A DNA stretch of 62,000 bases from Glandiceps talaboti (taxonomy: Eukaryota; Hemichordata; Enteropneusta; Spengelidae). Below are positions 50,201 through 62,000 of the stretch, one piece after another. The translations under genes were made by a program, and so were the position numbers. Below the pieces are notes generated by a model. The model worked only from the letters and a program-made list of their open reading frames with translations. It was not told the origin of the DNA and did not search any database. Where the stretch lies: positions 24,880,223-24,942,222 of the forward strand of contig NC_135556.1 of the NCBI RefSeq assembly GCF_964340395.1, in the 5' to 3' direction. Each line of letters begins with the position of its first letter. Position 1 is the first letter of the stretch.

Positions 50201-53200
50201 TCAACCTCTGAGGGCTACCAGTATAAGGTCACCACACACAACGCATAGCGTTCAAATGTCTTAAAGAAATGTTTCAACCCCCTTGCTAGATGTTGGTGGT
50301 ATGTTGTTTTCTTTAACTTCATGCGACTTTATTGAATAAACCATACACATCGGATGTGTATGGACAACAAACCACCCTGCAAACTTTAATAGTTTCTTAG
50401 CTCATAGAATTTGCCCAACAAAAAAAGCATAGACTCCAGACAGTAACTTCCGTTCGTCTGGTCAACTCGTCTACTTTCGACAATGGACAATATCGTACTT
50501 TGTGTGAAAGTTACTTCTTCATTTCATTACCATTAAATTACTTTCCATGTATACATACATTTCAAAAAGCACTTAAATTCATGAATGACAAATAAAAAAC
50601 TATCAATCAATTTCCAAAAATCTGAAGGCAAAGAAACAACCTATTTTGTTCATTCTACTAATTTGAAAATTATTCTCACTTTTTGATACATCCGGTGACA
50701 TGTTTGTCAATGAGCTTTGAAATGCTTTTAACCTCAGACAACTAACTATTTCTAGTGGTCTGAGTTTTAATACGCAAAAGAGAACCCTTCTTACTGCAAA
50801 CATACTCAAGATGTATTTTATACTTTACATGAACTACACTAATGAATTATATTATGGCATCAATGGAAGAGGTTTAGTGCTGACTACCATGGATCTATCT
50901 CATGCATTATCCACACGTGTGTAAAATATAGTGACAACAGCTGGTAGAGGGTGATAATTGAAGAGAAAAGAGTGACTGTGTCGTACAAAAACTTCTGGTT
51001 TGTCTCACTTGGATGTCAAATTTCCTGTACAAGTAGGGTATGATGAAACACTTTGTGTAGTCACGTGATCACGATAACCCTACACTGTCAAGTGTATCAT
51101 TCTACTCCAGGATTTGGCGACAACTTTGAATGTGATATATATATATATATAATTATACATTGTAGAACCATTAACAGAAATACGCTTTCAGAAATACAAA
51201 CAAATACATGTACCGGATGAAAGCATCGTCGCAAACCACGGCCTCTTTTACGGCACCGTGCAAAACGCGCCGTCTCGTTATTTCGAAGTTCGCTGAAGAA
51301 ATAACAGCTCTGGTTTGCGAGAATGGATGAAAGTTGCACACAGAAAACACCCCCTTTTGTAATAGTAGAACCTAACAAGAAGTCTTACATGTGTACTACT
51401 TCATAAAGTATACAATGTGCTTGCAATTTGAATGGTAGATCCATCTCCGAAGGGGGGAGGATGATATGGGCTTTAACTGTGCAAAGGCTCTTATCCGGAG
51501 GAAAACTATAGATACTCATCTCTTTGTAAAACACGTCATTAGCATGTTACTTAAAATCATTTGATAAAGACAAGTACCTCAGGAGATGTTTACTGTCTCG
51601 AAAATTATTACTAAGTTCATCAGATGAAACTAAAATGTGTATACACATTCAAACCTTAAATCGTGTTTACTAGAAAATAACAGAAAATCCAAACTTTGCG
51701 AGTCGGAAGATCTAGATAAATAACTGATGTTTTCGATAAACCGCAATGGTAACTTTCCAATGTAACACTTTCGATTATTGTCTGTGTTTCAATGCCTTAG
51801 GAAAACCACATAATCACATAAACCCTATCAATTGTAGTTAAGTATCATTCTTAGCTGTACATTGCTGTAAACAATTTGATCGAAAGCTGCTTATAGTTTG
51901 AAGTACAATCAATCCTACTTGAATGGACCAAAATCTTCTTGTCATATTTGCCATGGCCGAGATTTAGATACGGCCTGACAGCAAGCTCAAACCACACTCA
52001 GACTTTAGTCTTAGTTGGAACTCACTTCAAGCACAATTGTTGGCAAGATTATGCTAGCTTGAATTGAATTCACGAATGTGTCGACTTCTTGATAAATGAA
52101 TGGGTTTTTATATATATCTTGCTTTTTTTTACTCGCCATGCTCAAATTTCCCAACCTTGAAATTGAAAGGTTTCTTTAAGATGATATTAAGGTTAAGATG
52201 TTATTTCAACATTCAAACTGTGGGAGATTGTTTATTTAGATCCGATGTGTCACAAGAACAGTCATGTATCTCGTCTGAAGGCTTTCAATTAATTGTAACC
52301 TTCCTGTATTGTTCAACAATGCCCCTCAATCACGAATTTGACCCTGCATGCCATACGCACGTTTATTCCCAGCAAAAGGTAATCTAAAGCACGTTTTCCA
52401 AATGTCCATTAGTTTCGATTATATGCTAAAACGTACGATGAGTTGAAGTCAACGTTTATTTTTTCAAAACCAGAAATGATCCAGACAATTGTTGAACACA
52501 ACACCACAAGACTTGTGTACAAATGCCTCTGTCGAAGATTCAGATACACTGTACGTTTCCATTTCGTGTAGGCTGAATATTTCTTATCAGCACATAAACT
52601 TCGAGAATCTTCGAGAATCAATCAATCAATCAATCAATCAATTAATTAATTAATTAATATGCATTTGAAGTGCGTCTTATCTTTCGAAATGAGACCAATG
52701 TTTTACCACACTTCTTAATCTCGCAAACCAGAGTTATTATATATACCACTACATTTCGAGGGAGGCTCTTTAAGAACGTTGCCGTAAAACAGGTCGTGGT
52801 TTGCGACGATGATACTTCTGGGATGGCCATTTCTTAAACTATCTACGCGTATACGATCTATCATACATGTATATATTCTTTAACAGCTCTAGTTTGAACT
52901 ATGGTATGTTACACTCTAGAACTATACTCACACATAGGTTTGATATTTTAATGCAATAAAAGGCCCTAGTATGTATAAAGTGGTCCAAGTTCATTAAAGA
53001 AACTGCTGAAAACGCTTTAAATTCGCTTCAAGGCAAGTAACGTATAAACATAGGAGATTATTTGCTCTAGAAGCGTTGAATGCTAGATCTAATAACAGTA
53101 CAATGTACACGTGTATACTTTTTACGAGAACATTTCGAATATAACAAATTGAAGTCAAGTATTGCATCATAAATTAAATCTACTTCGACGGTCCTCCATT

Positions 53201-56200
53201 CCCATCCATGGGGTTCCCCACCCTGTCCTTGTTACACGATTCCCAGACGTAAAGCTAATCTTACTAGTAACCTATGTATTTGATTGACATGTGCAGCCAC
53301 TGAAATCACTTTGTAAATTTCCTTGGGATTCCTCCGGGTCTTGTGTCTATGGCTGTACATTGCCGTCAACCCTTTCGTACCATGAACTAATAATGGTGTA
53401 TGCAGTATATACTGACCTATTGGCATTATGAATTCGTTCCATATGGAAAAGTTGTTTTTTAATTTAGCGAAAATTTGTTGCTTTTATCTAAATTATTCGT
53501 CAATCATAAGATACTGGAACATTCATTGCTACTCAGTCAGTCCGTCATTAATGTATGTATGTAGGTATGTAGGAACTGACACTACGGACAGTGCAAAAAA
53601 AATATATGTCAGGCCCATCGTGGAGGTATTACTAGCTTATACCCCCATGGTTGCACGTAGATTGTGCTATTGTCTGATATCAAATTTTACATTCGTATTA
53701 TTTCTTTATAATGAGGTAATGTTCAAACTTTCCGAATGTTATTGCTATGCAAATTAGCTAATTAATATGTACCTATATGCATGAATAACACTTGGACGAC
53801 ATGCTTGACATCGGTACTATATACCACTTACTACATTCATAATGTTTATGAAAAATACTTTAAAAGACCGCGAAATAGTGTTCAGAATCAGCAGTTCTAA
53901 TGTACTGAAAATTCCTTAAAGTTTACGGTTTATTTATAGATTATAAGAGCTACCACCTAACACAGCGATTGAACAACTACCCATTCTTTACTTTTGGCGC
54001 GAAAATGATAAGTACTATTCAATGTGTAATCCTAGACCCTAGGGTCTATGGTGTAATGTCAACCCAGCGACCCGTTAAATTTCTTCTAAGAATCTGGGGT
54101 GACGCCTAACCTTACAGTTATACTAGAGGATAGTGTTCAAAGTATGTATAAGGTAAACATCAGACTCAGTATACAGTACGTACAAATGACAAGTCGGAAG
54201 CCTTTAGCTTTTTGTGAGACTATATATTTACATATATTTATTTTGGCTTCCTAAGTATATTTTGCAAATTACCGCCCAATAAAAAGATGTCTCTGTTTAT
54301 CTTTCTCTGTTATAAATTATATCGACAAATTGTACGTCGGGTCATTTATCTCAGTGGTTAATTACAGCCAAGCCGCTATGCATATTGGTTATTTCTTGCA
54401 TCGCATTCTTCAATGAATAACTACCGCTTACTCTATTTACAATATTTGGGGTCATGCTGGGTCAAACTGTGTCTGTTTCCCACTAGTACTCTTTACAGAT
54501 GTATCACATTCGTAAAGACTTTTCAATCGTGTTTTGAATTCCATATGCAATATTGTATTCCTAATGTAATATTTAGCTCATTCTGTACGTCCATTCCTAA
54601 TGTAATATTTGGCCCATTCTGTACGTCCATTCCTAATGTAACATTTGAGCCATTCTGTGACTGTTGCTTTGCAGTGTCACAAGCTGAATTTATGATTTTG
54701 TTCCTAAGGGTGAAAATACTTACATAAATCCTGCTCAAGTTTAATGTTAAAGTGGTCATATGGATGTGAATTTGGTATTTCTTTTTTACTTATAATTGAT
54801 AGAACAGTTACTTAATAATCAAAAAAAAACTATGCGAAACAATATATACCAAGCTCTTGTTTGTAACTCAATATTAAAATTGAAGAAATGTGTGAAATGT
54901 TTATTATTGTACGTAAAATAACACCATTTTTACAGGATTTAAAAAAAATCTTTTTTGCAATTTACTGAATTACAAACATAGAATTTGTCGATGCTGTTTC
55001 ACTTTTTTTCAAGTAGAAAAACAAGTTTTTTTATAAACTAAAAATCCAAACAAATACCAATTTGTAGTCAATATGGCCTTTTTAAAATCGAAGGCAATGA
55101 AAATTGTCTTCTGGCGTTGGTAACACAGTTGATGAATAGTATAAGGGGCGTTTCCTAGACATTTTAGTATGCGTATATTGAATTACTTCATTGGATTGTT
55201 TATATATTATAATCAAATGCCAGGTTTTGAATTCTGGAAAAAATATGTGATGGTAAGGAGAATATTTATATCGTCTGTACATTTTAATAGACAACAACAA
55301 TCACTTCCAAAACAGCATATAAACTCAGTCCGTGCCCTTTCGAGAACTTTTGTGTGCCATGTTTGTCCATGTTGTGTCAGTTTCCTATATCTTTAACGCT
55401 TAGTCCATGCTGTGGCGATTACCATGTATTATATACACATCTAATTACATATAAGATTCGTTACATTCCACTCACATGCCTTAAGAATTGTCATTCAAAC
55501 AAAACACTGAGAACACAGAGCTCACGCCAAACAAACTGGGAATAGCGAATAGAGTGGAAGTCTGTCTGACCAAGTGGTTATTCAAGGTCACAGTGGTGGT
55601 GCACGTCCTTGTGGTAGTGGCTCTGTGTATACATATATAAGTTCCTTTACGCTTTTCACCAATATTGTACATGATATTAGTAAAATACTATGTTTAATAT
55701 AATTCCGTAAAGACTGGTTACGAATCTGATTGCAAAATTTGGTTTTATTTCATACACGAAAATATCCCAGATCCTCAGAAGTCGGACTATGTTTGTCTTC
55801 CTTGTCTTTACTCGTATATTTATTATTGACGGGTCTTGGTCCTTGCTTAATACGAAAAGTCATATTTGTCTTTCCACCGGGGTAAATCTTAAGCAGAGGA
55901 TTTGTAAATGTGGTGAGTATGAGACGAAGTTCCACCTTTGACTTACCCCCGGTGATCTCTCCCCTGAGGGCTGTAGACAGTCAAAAGTGGTACTGCGTCT
56001 TGTACTACCCCTGGACAGAGATGGTGGTTAGGTGGGTCACAGGTAGGGTAAAGGTTTGGTAGAGGTTTGATAATTTATACTTTTCGTGTTAAGCTATAGC
56101 ACTAGTTTCAGTCTACGGGTCAGAAACAATGCCAAATTTTTACTGAAAAATGTTTTACTGAGCCCATACTTTCCATTGTCGGAACTATCTTTCTGTAAGC

Positions 56201-58162
56201 ACGTTGTCATGTAGTTACACTCGACACCAATATATCACATTCTATAACAATTATATCGTTTAGAGTCTGTGGGAAAAAAAATTAGGAGCATTTAAACCGT
56301 GGGAAACATGGCCAAGTTTAAAAAGATCAATTGTCCAGTCAGGTGTAAAATGTAACCATTATGAGACCAGGTGAAGGTCAATGGAATGACGAACATGACT
56401 GATGGAGTAAGTGATCCATTAAAGAATGTGAGATAGTACAGGCGTTAGTGTTATTGACAAGTCATGTAATATTCCACCCCAAGTCGTATTTATCTCCATG
56501 TTGTCGCCTTTCTTTCATTGGCCCCACGGTTAGTATGGTTTCCGAGTATGATGACAAACTTGGAAACCGGAGACATTAAAACGACAATATTCTAAAACGA
56601 TGTTTGTAGTCAGAATAGTGTAGTGAGTTGTGAGTGATCTCAATGTGGTCAAGTACTACATACACCCCTGAATATACTCCATATGTATCATAGTATGTGA
56701 TACTTTTATTGACATAGTGATGCGTGACCCGGATGAGAGATCCTTACTCAAAGAATGAAAAGTAACATGAATTTGAAGCATCATTCCAACTCTTAAGCTA
56801 ATAATATTGTTTGACGATGTGATGTTGGTGACTACTGAACTTTGAACTTTGACCCCGCCCCCTCCCATATTTCGAAGAATTGTAGTTTTACCATAGCTTG
56901 AGCTAGTACACCAGGGTGAGCATTTTGGTTTCCATCGACTCCATAGTTGTAGACTCGGCGGAAAACTGTTCAGCTTACCCTTCTGATATGAGCGCTAAGA
57001 TTGACGTATCAAGAAAATAAATCCTGTGAGGTTGCGTTGTGTGATCTTTCCACTCAAAGTTTAGAGTTGTGCTAATCAGAACAAGAGATATTAATGACCG
57101 GGAACACCGAGGGACACATTCTTTAGACTTTTGGACTGCGTATAGATTTGTCTCTGAAGAAAATGTCAGTAGTTGACATACTTCAACGATTGCCTGTAAA
57201 TCAAGCGATAGAACTGTCAATGAAAGACAGTGTTCAGCTAGTACTATGATGACCTATGTTCTGTTTATCCATTATTTCTACCTGAATGCGCTGCTGTCAT
57301 GGATAATTCCACACACTCTATTAAGGTATTTCAAAAGAAAAGTCAGTCTAATTACGTTGCTTACTTCATCACTTTAGCATTTGGTGAAGCCCCTATTGAA
57401 ATTGATTGACCTCCCACAATGATAGGCGGTGACCCATGAAATGTATCAGGATCATTTCCGTTTTAATGTACAAATCCTTAGATTACTGTAAGGTACATTT
57501 CAATAATCCATTTGACCTTTCCATCAACTGTTTTGTTCAGTTTGCGGGTTTGATGATTTTACCTTCAACATTGTCTGTTTGTCTTTTCATTGGCTTGCTT
57601 GACCATATTGATTAAAGGGCCGAGCTGTAACCCCCTCCAGGTGTCCACTTCTGATTCTGTCCATTGTGTCACCCCTGAATGACCTCAGTTGAAATTAACA
57701 ATACAGACCGACTGACAAGGCTGACTGGCTGAGGCTAGACCACCCAATTATAAACTGGTCACCTTCCTCCGCATGTAGTTGATAGAACCAAAGCAAAGTT
57801 TCTATCGAGAGCTTTCGACTGGCTTTTTAGGAGCTTAAGTTTCGTATAAGGGGTGTGGATTATGGTTTTGTTTGACCTTTAGGTTAGAGTTACGAGATTG
57901 GAGTATGGATAATAGTAATCCCTAGATTTCAATACTGGTGGAAAACTAGATCTGCTTGTTTTCAGGAAAACGTCCTGTGGATGTCAAAACTAATGAGTGC
58001 GAAGTATTGTTTCCATATGTAAACGTATATAGAAAACATTGACAGTTACCTCCTTTAGGTCTTGTGAACTTTTGCGGTTCTATGAAAATATACACAGCAG
58101 TATGCTTTCTACCCGGGCACTGACTGGATATTGACAGTATTCCGCCATGGTGGATTTTTGAA

Positions 58163-58195
<33 letters not shown>

Positions 58196-61100
58196 TGTAT
58201 GTATGTATGTATGTATGTATGTATGTATGTATGTATGTATGTATGTATGTATGTATGTATGTATGTATGTATGTATGTATGTATGTATGTATGTATGTAT
58301 GTATGTATGTGTGTGTGTATGTGTGTGTGTGTATGTATGTATGTATGTATGTATGTATGTATGTATGTATGTATGTATGTATGTATGTATGTATGTATGT
58401 ATGTATGTGCGGATGGGTGGATGGGTGGATGGGTAGGGTGTGCGTGTGTGTGTGCGTGTGCTTGTTTGTTTGTTTGTCTATATGTGTATTCATTTACTTT
58501 GCTCTTAGTTTTTATTTTATTTTTACATGGCCCAGAAATGAAATCAGTTTTCCAAGCAGACGATTTTATCATTTCCTTGTGTCAGTTAATGACTCCTAAG
58601 TCAACTCTTGACTCCTCAGGCTAACAAGTAATACACACCTAGAATGTAGCAGCTGAGAACGGATACGTGTAAGGAATCTTTGAACGCCACTAGGTTGCTT
58701 TCAAGTTTCACATTGTCGATTTTCCAACAGTTGGTCACATTTGTCAACAAAATCGAACTGAGTTCATGTGGGGGGGAGGGGGGAAGAAAGAAACTATTTT
58801 GCCAGGCATAGTAACGATAGTAACGATACTACCCCCACCCCACCTCACCCACGCCTGGTTCTTTGCGAAAGCGGAAATGTTGTTGTGCCTCTCGAGAAAT
58901 GATTGATGAGATGATAGCAATCAGGTGTCATTTTGAGAGAAAATATCACATCTCAGCTATTTCTGTTTATATTTACGTTGTAGTCTATCCTAAAGAAAAC
59001 GTACATTAGAACAGCAAAGAATCGAAAGTACCTTCATCCACATAATCTGATAAAATATAAAAGGCAGACTTTCCTCTATTGCTAATGGTTTATCGAGGTA
59101 TATTATTAAACAAATTGTAAATTGCGAATTCGGGGATATTTGTTAATATAATAGCGATGGATTAATTATGATATTGAATACGTCACGTACATGGTGTGGG
59201 AACACATTTTAAGTTTATTTTGGTATACGGAACATCAAAGGCGTGTAATATTGTGATCATGTGGATGTACATGTTAACTATAGAGCCAACATGTAATATT
59301 AGCCGCAGCTGACCTTGTTTGCCATCTGGTATAGTACTGACCAATACAGATTATAAGGACACTTCACCCCATTACCATGGGAAATCCAAGAGCAGTCAAT
59401 CGTCAATTATACATAATGTAAAACTCAATTATTTGATGCGGTAATTGGTTTATCTTTAATAGCTTGTGATTCTTTATTATAGATGGTATAACCGAAATTA
59501 TCTCACTCTCTCCTCCCTCCTCTCCCTTAACTTCTTTTTTATCCATAACTTTTATTTAGATTTGGCTTATTAGACATTAGCTGTTACTTGCACATGTTTA
59601 CTTTACCGTTCTATCGAACTTCAAAACACAATGAACTAATATGCTACCAATCAAACCCGGTCGCAAGGAATCACACAACAGAACAAACACTCTCGCTTCC
59701 TCTAGATATTAAAATGTTTTCCACCCTTTTTCTTCGTCTTCCCGGCTTTACCAATTTCGATTTGGTTTAACTTGACTTTCTGCAGTTCGTTTTCAATGCA
59801 ATTGAAAAAGTACTTTCGAATTCTTTCTGACCGTTTAGTAATTTTAATCCAGTAAAGTCACATTGTTCACCATTTTCTTCATTTTCTCTTCCGTTTAATA
59901 TATAAACCGATATTGCATTGACTATCCTTGACTTCTTACCGTCGTAAAGATATCGTAGATACGTGTACAACCGTACAGCCGATTGTTTCCTTATTCATAT
60001 TCCAAACATACCTTTATACATGTCGTAAAAGACGAAGTTTGTTTACTTGTGTTGCTGTGGATACGACACAGAATACTCGTGAAAACTGAATAAATATGGT
60101 ACTGACTTTTATTAAGTTAGGAATGCAATTGCAGTGTAGATAATGAAACAAGCATGTGGACATGACCCCTTTGACATTACTGACCTTGTGTGGTATCGTT
60201 TCTAGCATCATGTTGCAGTCGGTAGATCTAGTTCGTCCATGCATGAACTGAAACAAACGTACCATTGCGTAATAACAATTATTTGGTCAAAAGTTCAGTC
60301 AATAACCCAGACTATCATATGTCAACCAAGGGTAAAGCTACATGTATCTGAGTCGTTTATTGTACACGTGTTCCTAGATATCAGACCATGAGATTGACAA
60401 TCGTATCGTCGTAAACCACAGCCTCTTTTTCGGCACCGTCCACGACGCACGGCCAAGAGGTTATTTCGCAGGACGGTGTCGCGGAAGAAATACTATGTAC
60501 CCGTAACATCTCTGGTTAGTTTGAATGGACAATAGGTTCTACCACTTAAAACATTCGATGAACCAAAGCACAGTCGTCTGTGGCATTTTATAATTGATTT
60601 GACTTTAATACTCATAAAATTCACTCGGCTGTTCACGATGATGTCAACGTAGACTGTTCATTCACAGCCCACAATGACTGTAAACTTCATATACTAGTAT
60701 AATAGTAAAACGTCAGTAAACTTTATAATATAGTCCTTTATTATAGTTTAGGGGCGAGTGTTCCTCCTTGTGTGGGAACCCTGGGTTAAAAGCCATTAGA
60801 AAATATAGTGACACGAATCATAATTTAGTATCATAAGACCATGTCACCGATTTTGGTTCGGCCTGTCTTAGTAACCCTTACATCTGTATAAGATATATTT
60901 TGTAAAAATAGAGCAATATATCACTACAGCCACAGTAAGAAATTAAATCTGCCATGGTGTTACTGCTGTATGAACGATACTAGTTTGATTTATTTAAAAG
61001 TGTAACCAGAAACCGTCCTTGTATATCACTAACACAAATATACATCTGTTTTAACTTTCAGAACCACAGGTGATGAAAGTCAAAGTAGTCTGTTCTTTGG

Positions 61101-62000
61101 AATCGCTATGTCATGTAGTGCAAAAATTAAGTGCCAATGGTGAAAGATGTTAATTCTAGAAAAATAAATGGTTATTTGATTGTCTATGTTTATACAGCAA
61201 TTATATCTAATCTATGTCAACTCATATTTTGTATAAATTTACGAGATTACATTACACTGCCTTTTATTCTTATTTCCTACTTTCAATACTTTTCCTCTAT
61301 TTATTAATGACGTTTAAACACAATAGTTCCCTTCGCCATTGTTGGAATATTATGCTCTTGATTGCAACTGGAATGTTTTTTGTTAGATAGAATGACATAC
61401 TCGTAATATCACACACCCCGAAAAGTATTGAATCGTCTGTGGGTGAACATAATTAACCTATACTATGGTACAATAAATCTAATCAAATTGGTTTTGGGGT
61501 CCGCTACCCAAAATCAGCAACCCAATTTCAACATGCTACTGTTCTACTACTTGTAGATAAATAGACTTCTGAGTGACATATACAGTATCTAATTATTGGT
61601 ATTTTAAAAATTATCAGTGAATATATTGTTGGTTGTCTGGTACTCAAGTTACAGTTAGTGCAGTTCTTTTTTACCCCTGACTGAGAACTCCTTCAGGTCG
61701 GATCAGCTGATCTCTCTTAGTTACGCTATGTTTTAAGCCATAAATATATAACTTATATAAAAGATAAAGCCTACTTAACTAAAATATACTTAGATGTGAT
61801 TATGTTCCAAGCTTGTATTTAATTTGATGGATTTCCCCGACACCATCTTGTTTCTCAATTTTCCTCACAGCTTATAGAGTAAGACTTTGGACCTTGCAAT
61901 GAACATATATATATGTTGTGATTATACATAAATTATGTCTTTACTTTATTGTGTTTCTTTCAACAGCTGTATGCAAGGAACCCTGCGAGTATGGAAGCTG
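47280..62000 (+). CDS. Nephronectin-like EGF-domain protein (partial: two exons)
   Basis: Exon 47280-47404 has an acceptor after TTCTTTTCAG and a donor at GAAC|GTGAGT. It encodes NQKGLCRFGNSIGCCYGWKR followed by NQAFQCE, the distinctive N-terminal half-EGF of nephronectin/EGFL6-type proteins (G-x-C-R-[YF]-G...CC-[YW]-G-W). The next exon starts at 61967 after TTTCAACAG and continues past the window. The phase-1 junction reads QCE-P-VCKEPCEYGSC, matching the next EGF cysteines. The intron is 14.6 kb. Family members are secreted matrix proteins with EGF repeats, some with a MAM domain, that bind integrins. Neither the signal peptide exon nor the C-terminal domains are in view, so NPNT, EGFL6 and related multi-EGF proteins cannot be told apart. 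Confidence 0.75.
48962..49085 (+). repeat. G-rich dispersed repeat, member 2
   Basis: It has GGGAGCCTTCGAAAATTAC, then GATAATGAGGGTCACTTTTA and AGGAGGGTCATATTTAACTT, in the order seen at 36925-37075. Confidence 0.55.
49562..49594. repeat. Perfect 13-bp hairpin
   Basis: CATAGACAATGGA (49562-49574) and its exact reverse complement (49582-49594) flank a 7-base loop GGGGACT. Confidence 0.8.
49620..49765 (-). repeat. G-rich dispersed repeat, member 3 (inverted)
   Basis: On the minus strand it starts AGGGAGCGTTCAGTCAATTA, then CGT and a G run, and ends with TTTCTCTAAAACGTGAC. It lies 500 bases from member 2. Confidence 0.5.
51220..51333 (+). mobile_element. GCAAACCA-ended foldback element (family C), best copy
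   Basis: The left end CATCGTCGCAAACCACGG and the right end CTCTGGTTTGCGAGAATG are imperfect inverted repeats. Inside are CCTCTTTTACGGCACCGT and a small hairpin (GTTATTTC/GAAATAAC). Length is about 114 bp. Related copies are at 52717-52814 (-), 60401-60528 (+) and, partial, at 11748 and 18335. It is non-coding and MITE-like. Confidence 0.7.
52616..52665. repeat. (AATC)n/(AATT)n microsatellite
   Basis: A short AATC run passes into AATT. Confidence 0.9.
52717..52814 (-). mobile_element. Family C foldback element, inverted copy
   Basis: On the minus strand it reads CATCGTCGCAAACCACGACC, then TGTTTTACGGCAACGTTC, and ends in AACTCTGGTTTGCGAGA. Confidence 0.65.
54557..54662 (+). repeat. 36-bp tandem repeat, three copies
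   Basis: Units start at 54557, 54593 and 54629. Each begins ATTCCTAATGTAA and carries CCATTCTGT or CTCATTCTGT. The third unit is diverged at its end. Confidence 0.9.
54751..55081. mobile_element. Foldback MITE with TTAA target duplication (family A, copy 2)
   Basis: It begins AGTGGTCATATGGATG and ends AATATGGCCTTT, with TTAA at 54747-54750 and 55082-55085. It shares CCAAGCTCTTGTTTGTAACT, TTTTTTTCAAGTAG and GAAACAACAT-like blocks with the copy at 40038-40391. It is more diverged, so likely older. Confidence 0.85.
58166..58440. repeat. (TGTA)n array with GT- and GGAT-rich ends
   Basis: About 240 bases of TGTA, one (GT)n interruption at 58310-58332, and a GGATGGGT tail. Open frames on both strands are artefacts. 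Confidence 0.95.
60401..60528 (+). mobile_element. Family C foldback element, diverged copy
   Basis: It contains TCGTCGTAAACCACAGCCTC, TTTTTCGGCACCGTCCACGA and CTCTGGTTAGTTTGAATGG, with an internal GGTTATTTCGC/GAAGAAATA stem. Confidence 0.6.

Larger units (their letters stand above)
47405..61966. other. 14.6-kb intron of the nephronectin-like gene
   Basis: The intron holds the dispersed repeats, MITEs and microsatellites listed separately (48962-49085, 49562-49594, 49620-49765, 51220-51333, 52616-52665, 52717-52814, 54557-54662, 54751-55081, 58166-58440, 60401-60528). The open frames in it are short and resemble no known family. No nested gene is supported, but small regulatory elements cannot be excluded. 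Confidence 0.6.

Noticed and set aside
55750-55935. Minus-strand 61-residue frame with a protein-like composition
   Set aside because: No recognisable domain, no splice context and no neighbour support.

Overview
The window is animal nuclear DNA. It has split genes with GT-AG introns of about 0.2-14 kb, AT-rich introns, very dense simple repeats, a decayed LINE and several short foldback elements. The gene types (tandem SLC13 carriers, a NACHT-WD40 protein, HEPN-NACHT NLRs of the DZIP3-like class, a nephronectin-type EGF protein) suggest a marine invertebrate bilaterian, such as a lophotrochozoan or a cephalochordate-like animal. The species cannot be named from the sequence alone. All gene models below were built by hand from splice sites, reading phase and family resemblance.

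Layout. (1) 1-4.3 kb: the last three coding exons of an SLC13-type carrier (+), followed by a small tandem duplication over its stop codon and a dead, 5'-truncated LINE. (2) 6.2-15.4 kb: a complete second SLC13-type carrier (+), 13 coding exons, 603 codons. Both copies keep SLC13 architecture but have lost canonical residues of the Ser-Asn-Thr substrate/sodium motifs. (3) 16.4-30.1 kb: a complete NACHT-WD40 (NWD1/NWD2-like) gene (-), 19 coding exons, 1682 residues, with a predicted N-myristoylation start MGCGPS and a GC-AG intron. (4) 31.3-44.7 kb: two HEPN-NACHT NLR genes arranged head to head as a large inverted repeat, copy 1 (-) and copy 2 (+). Each has three coding exons. A decayed third copy of the 5' end sits between them. 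(5) 47.3-62.0 kb: two internal exons of a nephronectin-like EGF gene (+), separated by an intron of 14.6 kb full of repeats. It runs off the right edge.

The centre of interest is the inverted NLR pair. Exons 1 and 3 are nearly identical between copies, while the introns and the small exon 2 are diverged or unalignable. This pattern suggests repeated gene conversion between the arms. Inside exon 3, one block of 99 codons has escaped: about 61% amino-acid identity against about 95% on both sides. The HEPN domain keeps an R-x4-H ribonuclease motif, so the pair may encode NACHT-controlled RNases. With the NWD-type gene directly downstream of copy 1 on the same strand, the window holds three STAND-ATPase genes in 28 kb, consistent with an innate-immunity neighbourhood.

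At least three MITE-like foldback families are visible. One has TTAA target duplications (two copies), one has TA duplications, and one has termini built on a GCAAACCA motif (about five copies). There is also a G-rich dispersed repeat, several minisatellites and many microsatellites. No tRNA, rRNA, CRISPR or prokaryotic feature was seen.
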